Assembly (NCBI RefSeq): GCF_046630445.1 | Contig: NC_092339.1 | Span: forward strand, 311,983,501-312,047,500 | From: Rutidosis leptorrhynchoides | Lineage: Eukaryota; Streptophyta; Magnoliopsida; Asterales; Asteraceae | Direction of reading: 5' to 3' | Length of the DNA: 64,000 bases | Shown: piece after piece, positions 1 to 11,419 of the stretch | Layout of the letters: every line of letters begins with the position of its first letter | How positions within the stretch are numbered: the stretch's first letter is position 1 | Program-made: the position numbers and the translations under genes | The notes under the pieces: model-generated | Database searches by the model: none | Seen by the model: the letters and a program-made list of their open reading frames with translations, nothing else | Told to the model about the DNA's origin: nothing

Positions 1-1044
1 AGGACTGCAAGTGGTTATGATACTATTTGGATAATAGTCGATCGTCTCACCAAATCATCACATTTTCTGCCAATGAGAGAAGATGACAAAATGGAGAAGT
101 TGGCGCAATTATACTTGAAAGAAGTTTTCTCCAGACATGGAATACCAATTTCTATTATCTCTGATAGGGATGGCAGATTTGTTTCAAGATTCTGGCAGAC
201 GTTGCAACAAGCATTGGGAACTCGTCTAGACATGAGTACTACCTATCATTCACAAACTGATGGGTAAAGTGAGAGGACTATACAAACTCTTGAAGACATG
301 CTACGATCATGTGTTATTGACTTTGGAAATAGCTGGGATCGACACCTACCGTTAGCAGAGTTTTCCTACAACAACAGTTACCACTTGAGTATTGAGATGG
401 CACCGTTTGAGGCACTTTATGGTAGAAAGTGCAGGTCTTCGATTTGTTGGAGTGAAGTTGGGGATAGACAAATTACGGGTCCGGAGATAATTCAAGAAAC
501 TACCGAGAAGATCATCCAGATTCAACAACGGTTAAAACCCGCCCAAAGTCGACAAAAGAATTACGCGGACATTAAAAGAAAGGATATAGAATTTGAAATT
601 GGGGAGATGGTCATGCTTAAAGTTTCACCTTGGAAAGGCGTTATTCGATTTGGTAAATGGGGGAAACTAAATCCAAGGCACATTGGGCCATTCAAGATTA
701 TAGATCGTGTTGGAGCAGTAGCTTACCGACTTGACTTACCACCACAACTCGCCGGGGTACATATTACCTTTCATGTCTTGAATCTGAAGAAATGTTTTCC
801 TAAAGAAGATCTCACTATTTCGTTAGACGAAATCCAAATCAATGAAAAACTTCAATTCATCGAAGAACCCGTCGAAATAATGGATCGTGAGGTTAAAAGA
901 CTTAAGCAAAATAAAATACTAATTGTTAAGGTTTGATGGAATGCTCGTAGAGGACCTGAGTTCACCTGGGAACGTGAAGATCAGACGAAGAAGAAATACC
1001 CGCACCTATTTACAGAAGATGCGTCAACACTTCCAACAGCTTGA
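1..1044 (+). pseudogene. E1 gypsy integrase C-terminal part with chromodomain, two stops
   Basis: One frame runs from base 1 to the TGA at 1042-1044 and encodes the end of a gypsy polyprotein. Visible parts are the integrase core ([16 protein letters not shown], then SDRDGRF, then the SERT motif with the catalytic Glu), the [13 protein letters not shown] and [11 protein letters not shown] blocks, the [13 protein letters not shown] domain, and a chromodomain ([14 protein letters not shown] to FTWEREDQ). Two in-frame stops break it: TAA at 265-267 where the family has Gln (DGQSERT), and TGA at 934-936 where Arg is usual before W. Both fit a C-to-T change. The first catalytic Asp is upstream of the window. 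Not functional as it stands. Confidence 0.92.
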
Positions 1045-1079
1045 AATTTCGGGACGAAATTTATTTAACGGGTAGGTAC
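1044..1079 (+). other. E1 pre-LTR palindrome and polypurine region
   Basis: The sequence AAATTTCGGGACGAAATTT (1044-1062) is a perfect inverted repeat around GGA. It is followed by AACGGGTAGGTAC and directly by the LTR at 1080. This is where plus-strand priming should occur in a gypsy element. The same block precedes the 3' LTRs of E2, E3 and E4. The priming role is inferred from position. Confidence 0.7.
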
Positions 1080-1260
1080 TGTAGTGACCCGAACTTTTCC
1101 ATGATTATTCCATGATTATATATTAAATGAAAACTATATTTGCATGATTAAATGTTTCCAACATGTTAAGCAATCAAACTTGTTAAGACTTGATTATTTG
1201 AAATGAGTTTCATGTAGACAATTGACCACCCAAGTTAACCAGCGATTCACGAACGTTAAA

Positions 1261-1867
1261 ACTTGTAAAAATGACATGATGATATATATGTGGAAATATA
1301 TATGGTTAACATGAGATTATGATAATTAAGTATCTCACTAAGTATATTAACAATGTGTGATATACATAAAAAATGAGAATATTGAATTATGAAGCTCGAA
1401 ACGATATACATAACGATTATCGTTATAACAACGTCTTACTAAATACATATGTATTGTATTAACATATTGATATACTATATTTAACATGATAAAATGATAA
1501 TTAAGTATATCATTGAGTGTATTAACAATGAACTATACAAGTAAGATGAGACTACTAACTTAAGGATTTCGAAACAATAAACTTGTAAAAATGACATGAT
1601 GATATATATGTGGACATATATATGGTAAACATGAGATTATGATAATTAAGTATCTCACTAAGTATATTAACAATGTGTGATATACATAAAAAATGAGAAT
1701 ATTGAATTATGAAGCTCGAAACGATATACATAACGATTATCGTTATAACAACGTCTTACTAAATACATATGTATTGTATTAAGATATTGATATACTATAT
1801 TTAACATGATAAAATGATAATTAAGTATATCATTGAGTGTATTAACAATGAACTATACAAGTAAGAT

Positions 1868-1873
<6 letters not shown>
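1261..1873 (+). repeat. Tandem duplication, 320-bp unit, about 1.9 copies
   Basis: The segment starting ACTTGTAAAAATGACATGAT at 1261 recurs at 1581 with only a few base changes. The second copy runs into a (TA)n tract at about 1873. Within each copy, half-units resemble each other (TAATTAAGTAT...CACTAAGTATATTAACAATG against ...CATTGAGTGTATTAACAATG), so an older, shorter duplication is also likely. Confidence 0.85.

Positions 1874-1947
<74 letters not shown>
1873..1947. repeat. (TA)n microsatellite in E1 LTR
   Basis: An uninterrupted alternating TA tract of about 75 bp at the end of the second 320-bp unit. Confidence 0.95.
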
Positions 1948-1951
<4 letters not shown>

Positions 1952-2969
1952 TTAAGATATATTCATACACCATGTTATCATGTTAACATAACAATTTAAC
2001 ATCTCATTTAAGTATAATAACAATGAATTAATTACATTTAACAAGATCGTTAACTTAAAGGTTTAAAAACAACACTTACATGTAACGACTAACGATGACT
2101 TAACGACTCATTAAAATGTATATACATGTAGTGTATTTAGATGTATTAGTAAACTTTTTAAATACTTCAAGACACATATCAAAGTACTTCTACTTAACAA
2201 AAATACTTACAATTACATCCTCATTCATTTTCATCAACAATTCTACTCGTATGCACCCGTATTCGTACTCGTACAATACACCGCTTTTAGATGTATTTAC
2301 TATTGGTATATATACTTCAATGATCAAATCTTAGCAGCCCTTGTGAGTCACCTAAATATGTTAGAGCCATCATTTGGCAACTAGCATGAAATATCTCACA
2401 AAATTACAAAAAAATATTATAAATCATTCATGAATTATTTACAAAAAAAACAAACTTACACATCCTTTATATCTAATCCATATACCAACAATCAAAAACA
2501 CCTACAAATACTTTCATTCTTCAATTTTCTTCATCTAATTGATCTCTCTCAAGTTCTATCTTCAAGTTCTAAGTGTTCTTCATAAATTCTATAAGTTCTA
2601 GTTTCATAAAATCAAGAATACTCTCAAGTTTACAAGTCTACTTCCAAGCATTCTAATCCATTTCAAGTGATCATCCAATATCAAGAAATCTTTCTTATTT
2701 ACAGTAAGATATCTTTCTAATTCAAGGTAATATTCATATTCAAACTTTGGTTCAATTTCAATAACTATAACATCAATTTCTATAACTATAACAATCTTAT
2801 TTCGAGTGATAATCTTACTTGAACTTGTTTTCGTGTCATGATTCTACTTCAAGAACTTTCAAGCCATCCAAGAATCCTTTGAAGCTAGATCAATTTTTGT
2901 CACTTCCAGTAGGTTTACCTACTAAACTTGAGGTAGTAATGATGTTCATAACATCATTCGATTCATCTA

Positions 2970-4691
2970 GGTGATGACCCGAAAATTTCTGACCAAATTT
3001 AAACTTAATATTTATATAATTTCGACTTGATAAGCAATGAATTTTAATAAATCTTGAATCTCCAAAAAGAGTTTTACACAAGCTTTTGGTCACCCTTTTA
3101 TTCTGACGATTCACGAAAGTCATAACTTGATTTAATTGTTTAATTGTTTAATTATTGTGTATATATATATGGATTTATATATATTTAACTTGAAAATATG
3201 ATAACTAAATATCTCATTAAGTATATTAATAAAGTATTATATATATATTTTCATACTACTAATTTAAAGAGTTTTCAAACAATATATATATATTACTATT
3301 TAAATGACGTAATTAACTTATGTTAAAATGTATTTACATATAATGTATTACGAGTGTAAATACATCCTTACAAGTATTGAATACACTTTATAATATACCA
3401 ATACATATAAAGGATAGCAATACTCATATTTTCGTTCAATTTCCTCAAAGAATTCTACTCGCATTCATACGGTATTTTTACCCGTATTATACACAGCTTC
3501 TAGAAGTATTTACTATTGGTATATACCAATAGAAATCTGCAATTATTTGTGTAATATATCATCCATGACCTAATCAATTTAATATGTCATGCATGACTTA
3601 ATACAATTTAACTTATCTTAGATATTTTCACAAAAATCCAAAATTATAACCTTATAAATAAGGACCATTTTAACTCATTTTTACTCCACATTTTCTTAAA
3701 CTAAAAACACAAACTTGAATGCTCTCATATCATACTTTAATCTCAGCAACTTTCCTATTCATAATCAAGGTAAAATACTTCTCAAAATCCTTGTTCAATT
3801 CCTTGTATAGTTGTTATCTTATTATACTTATAAAACTTGTAAAAACTAGAACTTGTTTTGGTGAACACCAAGCTTGTTTGAAAAACTAATCTAATCTTTC
3901 TAACTTACCTCTAATAACACTTATTTATATGTATTATGATGTTATATTAAGTTAATATAATAACATATAACTTGTACATATGAAGAACACCTTGAAACTT
4001 AACATATATCCTTTAATCTCCATTCGGTAAAAAGCGGGCTGTTTTGGGTTGGGAATTAAAAACCTATCTTAGACTTTGAGTTCAAGGCTAAAACTTTGGA
4101 AATATGTTAATATATGTAAATAAGACTTCCAGTATTTTTTTCATGATTTTAGACAAAGTGTAAGTATTTTATCAAAAATCATATATTGGGTAGATGCCGG
4201 GATTTTTCCAAATCTGTCCACCGACACAAAAAGAGGCTAAAGCTCTAAAAATTACTACTTGGGATGAACTTTTAGAATCTGTTTTGTAAAATTTACTTCT
4301 TAATGAATCCATAGCAATTTGATTCACATTAAACGGAGTTGTAATGAATATTTGGCGAGCAAAACAAAATCTGCTAAAATTAACATTGTATGGACGAAAT
4401 TTATATTATAAAAACTATATTAACCATATCCTTGCTAACTTTTCCTATATCCTATATATATTTGGATATGTTATCAGTAGTATAACAAAATATTATAATC
4501 TTGGTTAATTCTGTGATTGTATATATGTATAATAATATTTTTGGTACGTCCTAACACAATAAGTATACATTACGTTTTGATAAATTCTAAGACAATACGT
4601 ACACAATACGTCTTAGTTAATTCTAAGACAATTCGTCTCTGGGTTGATGCAAAGACAATACGTATACAATACGTCTTGGGGTAATTCTAAG

Positions 4692-4757
<66 letters not shown>

Positions 4758-5833
4758 GATTATTGGACTGTTGGACTTTTCAGACTATTTTGGACTACTA
4801 ACAAAGGACTACTAACAATGGACTACTAACATAAAATGTTAAAAATTATTATATACGTATTCTATGAACTTGCATTATTTTATTCATATGTCGTATTATT
4901 ATCTGAATCGTTATTATTGTTATAGGTTCGTGAATCCAAGGACGACGGTCATATTTTTAATAAGTTGAAAACTTTATATTAATATATTTTTACTACTGTG
5001 AGTATATAGTTCCATTTTTAAACTCTACAAATATTTTGGGATGAGAATACATGCATTTTATGTTTTACGCCATAGACACAAGTACTTAAAATATATTCTA
5101 CGTTGAGTTGTACCACTTTGCATATCTTCCCTAATAGCTTGGTAACTAATATTTACATGTTGTAAGAACATGTATACGCGAATCCTATTGATAGATCTAT
5201 CGGGTTTGACAACCCCAACCGGGCTAGTCGCTCTAGTATCGTAAACGGTTGCATAGTACTTCATTTTTACTACACTTGGTACAGTGTAGGGAGATTTCAT
5301 AATAAAGGGAATATGCCACATTAATGGTTAAGTATGGTTACCGAAGCGCTCAACAACTTATAGAATACTTTTATACACTTGCGAGTGTACATATATTTAT
5401 AAATATGAAATCTTGTGGTCTATATTTATATTGATGATAAACCTATATATCTCACCAACCTTTGTGTTGACTGTTTACGCATGTTTATTCTCAGGTCCTT
5501 AAGAAAGTCTTCCGCTGTTGCATTATCTGAGCAAGCTGTGCATTGAGTCTCATACTTTTATTTAAATAAAGTGTTGCATTCAATAAAACCTTTGTCATGT
5601 ATTATATTCGACTGTTACGTCACGTGTGTAGTATTTGGAAACCGATGCATTTTGGGGATTATTTCTTAAATAATCACCCACTTATTTAAAACATGCATTA
5701 TGTATAATAATGATGTGCTTTTTATGAAACGAATGCAATATTTTCTAAAACGTATCATATAGAGGTCAAATACATCGCTATGGGACCAATGAATAACGTA
5801 CTTCATTTATAGTAATATGGACAGGTCATTTCA
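2970..5833 (+). repeat. E2 5' LTR
   Basis: It matches 9603-12495 along its whole length, differing mainly by point changes and by the length of the (TA)n tract (4694-4754 here, 11327-11416 there). It ends GTCATTTCA just before the primer site. Conserved blocks are GGGCTGTTTTGGGTT (about 4037), GGTTCGTGAATCC (4926), TTTGGGATGAGAATACATGC (about 5035), TTTATTCTCAGGT (about 5483) and AGAGGTCAAATAC (about 5761). Confidence 0.9.
4694..4754. repeat. (TA)n microsatellite, E2 5' LTR
   Basis: A pure TA tract of about 60 bp. The matching tract in the 3' LTR is about 30 bp longer. Confidence 0.95.
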
Positions 5834-5835
5834 AT

Positions 5836-5847
5836 TGGTATCAGAGC
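5836..5847 (+). other. E2 primer-binding site, tRNA-Met(i)
   Basis: TGGTATCAGAGC starts 2 bases after the 5' LTR end. It is complementary to the 3' end of plant initiator tRNA-Met, the usual primer for these elements. Confidence 0.9.
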
Positions 5848-6172
5848 GGTGGTCTTAGCGAATCAGGTCTTGCATTAGTGTGTCCAAAGGATAGTTATTA
5901 AGATGCATTAGTGAGTCTGGACTTCGACCTTAACTGCATATCAAAAGTTTTGCTTATTATTTCTAGTCGGAAATCATCTGCTTATCACCCTTAGAAAATT
6001 ACATGCTTATCATTCTTAGTCTAGACACATCTTACTGCATTGATTACATGAATAGTGTATAGACGAAATTCATATCTTAGCGTATCTGCTAATTCATATC
6101 TTAGCGTATCTATTACTGTAAACTTTGCCTAACATATTCCGTAAATTCTTCCGTAATCTATGAAATCTTTTG

Positions 6173-6231
<59 letters not shown>
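6173..6231. repeat. (TA)n microsatellite just upstream of the E2 leader ORF
   Basis: A TA tract of about 58 bp. In E3 a longer TA tract (34704-34783) occupies the same place relative to its leader ORF, so the tract predates the split of the two elements. Confidence 0.95.
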
Positions 6232-6233
<2 letters not shown>

Positions 6234-6250
6234 TATTATATGTAATTAGA

Positions 6251-6619
6251 ATGCCATCCGATAGCTGGAAATCATTTCATATCGAAAAATCCTTTATTCA
6301 ATCGTACGAAATGGAACTCTCCACTAGTTCAAGTCCCTCGAATTCCGATATGGAGTTTCACTCGAGCTCCGAAAGTAGTGTGTCCGGAATGGATCGACCA
6401 ATTAGCCATCATCTATTTTGGATGAATTGGGGATGGGTTCGTAGTCTACTTAATCATTGGAGACAAGAAGAAGGTGATCCCTTCCATCCACCACATTGTC
6501 CTCTTGGTGAAGAACATGAGGCACATACCGGCGAACCCGTTCATAACACCATTTTCTCTCTCCTTTCCAGGATATGCCGCAACGAGTATAATATTACTAA
6601 TATTATTGAGGCTATCTGA
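6251..6619 (+). CDS. E2 leader ORF (acidic, Ser-rich), function unknown
   Basis: A 122-residue frame that begins about 400 bp after the primer site. The first third is rich in Ser, Glu and Asp (HSSSESSVSGMD). A conserved block follows (HHLFWMNWGWVRSLLNHWRQ, about residues 54-73), then FHPPHCPLGEEHEA and HNTIFSLLSRI. The corresponding E3 ORF on the other strand is clearly homologous over this part and goes on into a coiled-coil-like end. Here the frame is lost after residue 105 or so. The start at 6251 is preferred because similarity to E3 extends upstream of the internal Met at 6311. It is not a recognisable gag. Position and composition recall the leader ORF of E4 (45515-46348). Function unknown. 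Confidence 0.6.
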   Translation: MPSDSWKSFHIEKSFIQSYEMELSTSSSPSNSDMEFHSSSESSVSGMDRPISHHLFWMNWGWVRSLLNHWRQEEGDPFHPPHCPLGEEHEAHTGEPVHNTIFSLLSRICRNEYNITNIIEAI

Positions 6620-7175
6620 CATTTACTCCGTATCTTGCATGGTGAATTATTTAGTAAAAAAAAAAAATTACTATCATGAAAAGCAAAACTTCATTAGTAA
6701 GTGCATCCTACATCATTTCATTCCCTTTATAAAGCTCTTGACCTCTCTTTTTATTCAAGAAACTTTAAACATCTTCTTTCACAATACAAAACAAAACAAA
6801 TTCTCATCATCTATACTCACATCAAACCACTACCAGCACCAGCACCAGCATTACCAACAACATCACAAGCCTCAACATCGCAAGCCGCATTACGAGCATC
6901 AAACATCATACGCACCGCAGGCACTGAGGGATACCAACAATAATGAGTGATGAAGTATTAATTCATTATTTCATTTACGTTGAAGAAATATTCCGCGGCG
7001 ATTATGTAATCTCTAAAGTTTTATGGATTATTCATTTCTAGTTCCAACCGTAAACCAAATGAGATTAATATAATATTAACTCATTAAATCCATATTACAT
7101 CAATATACATACATATATTTTCTTAAAGACTGTAATAAAAATTCTTTTGTACAAAATATTACTTGTGAAATTTTA

Positions 7176-7202
7176 TTTTAACGGGTAGGTAATACCCGAG
7201 AA
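7176..7202 (+). other. Internal polypurine-like copy in E2
   Basis: AACGGGTAGGTA followed by ATACCCGAG lies in the middle of the internal region. It repeats the motif that precedes the 3' LTR (AACGGGTAGGTAC at 9590-9602). E3 has the same internal copy at about 33100-33125 on its strand. It could be a second plus-strand priming site or the scar of an old LTR junction. Confidence 0.45.
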
Positions 7203-8099
7203 ATACTTAAGTTCACATTAATATGTTACACTGTACATTTTCAATGATATTTCGACAATCGTTAATTATACTCTCTCCTTTCATAGCAATATACATCATT
7301 TCACAAATTTCAAGACAACCATTTTTCATACCAATTCAATTACATATTCTGATTTTGACAGATCAAAATCCAAGTCAAGATTTAAGAAGTGCCATCAATC
7401 TTAAATTCCTACATCCTTCAAAATCATACTTTAAATTCAAACTATACTAGAACATCACTTTCATTCACATAACTCATAAAGATATTCGTATCATTCAAGA
7501 TTTACGACGAATTCATTATACGGATATTGACGATGACAACCTGCATCTAAACCCTTCAAAATTCTTGAAAACATCTCAACTAAAGAACAATTGAGAGAAT
7601 GAACCAATCACACGATACATACGAAGAATATATGCATATAGATATGCATTCGGAGGACACTTGAACCTAAGCAAAGGTTCAACACGTATCCGTGTCAGAT
7701 CCTTTAGCATTATTATTACCCAAAATAACTTTACAATCACTTTTCAAAATAGCAAATTTTATCACAGCTCCAAAAAGACAACTTCGACTTTTCATCCGGA
7801 GTAGCCTTATTATAACCTTGATATATACGTTGTCTTTTCGCCATCGTTACTGGGGAACCTTTTATATTCCACCACATTAGTAATAAGCTTACCAGAAACT
7901 TTATTGCTCTTTGACTTAAATCTCTCTGAAAGATCACTATAAAACCTTGTCATGTACCCATCTACATCTTGTAACAATAATTGTCATACCAAACCCCAGG
8001 AAGCATCAATAATTATTCTTGAATCTCACATCATTTTTGCATATACATATAACGTTATTTCCTGGAATTATAATTCTGAAATCCAGAATAGCACTTCAG

Positions 8100-8340
8100 C
8101 CTACGAATCAGTACTATGAAGTTTTGAAAAAGCTGAATGAAGCAGCAGAAACTGTAGACAACTGTAACAGTCAAAAGTTGATAATAAAGAATATTGTGTT
8201 AGCAAAGCACAGAAAAAGAGAAGGTTTGGAACTGGAAAAAGGATTGAGCAGACCCTGAAGGAGGCTGTGGACAAATCACAAGGATGAAATCTACCTTCAA
8301 AGAATCCAAATGATTCGGTGTTTGCTAAAATCCTTAGCAA
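8100..8340 (+). pseudogene. E2 relic coding stretch (FGTGKRIEQ)
   Basis: A degenerate stretch whose plus-strand translations contain KLNEAAETV and, one frame over, KAQKKRRFGTGKRIEQTLKE. E3 carries the same words (KAQKKRSFGTGKRIEQSRKE) on its sense strand at 31954-32169, with KEAVDK following in both. Both copies have frame breaks. Conservation of peptide words in the sense strand suggests a former ORF. I do not recognise the family. Confidence 0.4.
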
Positions 8341-8359
8341 ATACCTTGCACCTTACTCT

Positions 8360-9566
8360 AAAACCCTTGCGGACAATATTCTTCATCATCCTCTTATCTT
8401 AAATATTCTAAGATATCATCGTATCTTCCATTATAAATATCCTTCAAATTTTTGAAGATATTTTCATAACCATTCTTATCTGAAATCATTTATCCCCTCG
8501 CGTTATCTGTAGCACATCATAAAAGAAACTGTTTTTTTTTTCTAAACATCTGAAACCTCTCAGTGTAAAGTATGAATGTTTTTGAAGTAATGTTAGGAAC
8601 TGAAACATGAGTTAGTATAATATAATGACACTTGATCAATGTGATTATATTACAGTAAGTCATGCTGAGTTTCTAAATGGAACGTAATGATTCACAGACC
8701 ATAACGTCATCATGTGCCATGTTACATGACTCTTACATTCAATCTAATCTCTAAACATATCAAGAACATATTCTATTGATAGTTCTATCTTTTCCTTTGG
8801 ATTCTGGTAATTTCACAAGTCAAATTGTGCTATCACAATTTCTCTCTTAGAGCATTAGCTATGTTCATTCCGAATTTTATATCTATGAATTCTAGACCAT
8901 TATTCACTTGACTTGAAGTCGGGAAAAGAAGACGGAAGCATGAAACTCCAAAATATAAGGAAAAATATAAGCACGAAGACAACGCAGAAATTACAAACCG
9001 TGTATATCGATGCGTATAGCAATATAAAGATACGGGAAACCTAAGAACACTATAAACCCAAGAGCATAGTAGAAATTAACGGATTGCTCTGGTGGAAGAT
9101 GAAAAAGAAGAATGACAGATGTGATAGTCAAGAATATATCAAGAATTAAAACTGGATGGAGCATATTGACGAATGTTTTGGAAGTACGAAGAAAAGAAGA
9201 AATTATAAAAGATGGGAGATGTGGAAATAAGGAAACGTAGGAGGTTGATTTATAGTAAAATATCCACAGAGAAATCGAGACAGATTATTGCATTAAATCG
9301 AAGAGGATCATAACTTCCTTTATCACCAAAGAATCAAATCTTATATACATTACAAAGATTTTCTTTAATCCGGAGATCAACCGTGATGACGTCAAAAGAT
9401 AAGACGAATCCCTATTTTCTCATTTCACTCTTTTACGATAGCTTCACTCATACGTTTCGAGTAATCGAATTATTTTATCCATATTTCTCAATCATGATAA
9501 AACCCTATGAATCAACTTATATTCGTCATAATAACATTCTTATTGTTAGCCATGACGACCTCGATC
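8360..9566 (+). other. E2 internal region without recognisable gene
   Basis: AT-rich sequence with only short open stretches and no similarity I recognise to gag or pol. Part of it (about 8570-8760 and 8930-9130) matches E3 in reverse orientation around 31100-31790, for example the run naming CATGTGCCATGTTA near 8712 and its E3 counterpart near 31635. Confidence 0.5.
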
Positions 9567-9602
9567 AAATTTCGGGACGAAATTTCTTTAACGGGTAGGT
9601 AC
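9567..9602 (+). other. E2 pre-LTR palindrome and polypurine region
   Basis: AAATTTCGGGACGAAATTT at 9567-9585, then CTTTAACGGGTAGGTAC, then the LTR at 9603. Same arrangement as in E1, E3 and E4. Confidence 0.7.
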
Positions 9603-11323
9603 TGTGACAACCCGGAAATTTCTGACCAAATTTAAACTTAATCTTTATATAATTCTGACTTGATAAGCAATGAATTTTAATAAATCTTAAACCTCCGAAT
9701 AGAGTTTTACACAAGCTTTTGGTCACCCTTTTATTCCGACAATTCACGAAAGTCATAACTTGATTTAATTGTTTAATTGTTTAATTATTGTGTATATATA
9801 TGGATTTATATATATTTAACTTGAAAATATGATAATTAAATATCTCATTAAGTATATTAACAAAGTATTATATATATATTTTCATACTACTAATTTAAAG
9901 AGTTTTCAAACAATATATATATTACTATTTAAACGACGTAATTAACTTATGTTAAAATGTATTTACATATAATGTATTACGAGTGTAAATACATCCTTAC
10001 AAGTATTTAATACACTTTATAATATACCAATACATATAAAGGATAGCTATACTCGTATTTTCATTCAATTTCCTCAAAGAATTCTACTCGCATTCATACG
10101 GTATTTTTACCCGTATTATACACAGCTTCTATAAGTATTTACTATTGGTATATACCAATAGAAATCTGCAATTGTTTGTGTAATATGTCATCCATGACCT
10201 AATCAATTTAATATGTCATGCATGACTTAATACAATTTAACTTATCTTAGATATTTTCACAAAAAGCTAAAATTATAAGCTTATAAATAAGGACCATTTT
10301 TACTCATTTTTACTCCACATTTTCTTAAACTAAAAACACACACTTGAATGCTCTCATATCATACTTTGATCTCAGCAACTTTCCTCTTCATAATCAAGGT
10401 AAAATACTTCTCAAAATCCTTGCTCAATTCCTTGTATAGTTGCTATCTTATTATACTTATAAATTTTGTAAAAACTAGAACTTGTTTTGGTGAACACCAA
10501 GCTTGTTTGAAAAATTAATCTAATATTTCTAACTTGACTCTAATAACACTTATTTATATGTATTATGATGTTATATTAAGGTAATATAAGAACTTATAAC
10601 TTGTACATATGAAGAACACCTTGAAACTTAACATATATCCTTTAATCTCCATTCGGTAAAAAGCGGGCTGTTTTGGGTTGGGAATTAAAAACTTATCTTA
10701 GACATTGAGTTCGAGGCTAAGACTTTGGAAATATGTTAATATATGTAAATAAGACTTCCAGTATTTTTTTCATGATTTTAGACAAAGTGAAAGTATTTTA
10801 TCAAAAATCATATATTGGGTGGATGCCGGGATTTTTCCAAATCTGTCCACCGACACAAAAATAGGGTAAAGCTCTAAAAATTACTACTTGGGATGAACGT
10901 TTCGAATTGGTTTTGTAAAATTTACTTCTTAATGAATCCATAGCAATTTGATTCACTTTAAACGGAGTTGTAATGAATATTTGGCGAGCAAAACAAAATC
11001 TGCTAAAATTAACATTGTATGGACGAAATTTATATTATAAAAACTATATTAACCATATCCTTGTTAACTTTTCCTATATCCTATATATATTTGGACATGT
11101 TATCAGTAGTATAACAAAATATTATAATCTTGGTTAATTCTGTGATTGTATATATGTATAATAATATTCTTGGTACGTCCTAACACAATAAGTATACAAT
11201 ACGTTTTGATAAATCCTAAGACAATACGTACACAATACATCTTAGTTAATTCTAAGACAATACGTATACAATATGTCTCTGGGTTGATGCAAAGACAATA
11301 CGTATACAATACGTCGTGGGGTA

Positions 11324-11419
<96 letters not shown>

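Larger units (their letters stand above)
1080..2969 (+). repeat. E1 3' LTR, first part
   Basis: It begins TGTAGTGACCCG immediately after the polypurine region and runs to the E2 insertion point. No credible coding frame is present. It includes a 320-bp tandem duplication, a (TA)n tract and AT-rich filler. At 2721-2730 the sequence TTCAAGGTAA looks like a splice donor, in the same relative place as in E2. The LTR resumes at 12496. Confidence 0.8.

Noticed and set aside
5058..5321. 87-residue minus-strand frame, repeated at 11720-11962
   Set aside because: It is duplicated only because both lie in the LTRs of E2. It runs antisense to the element and has no recognisable similarity.
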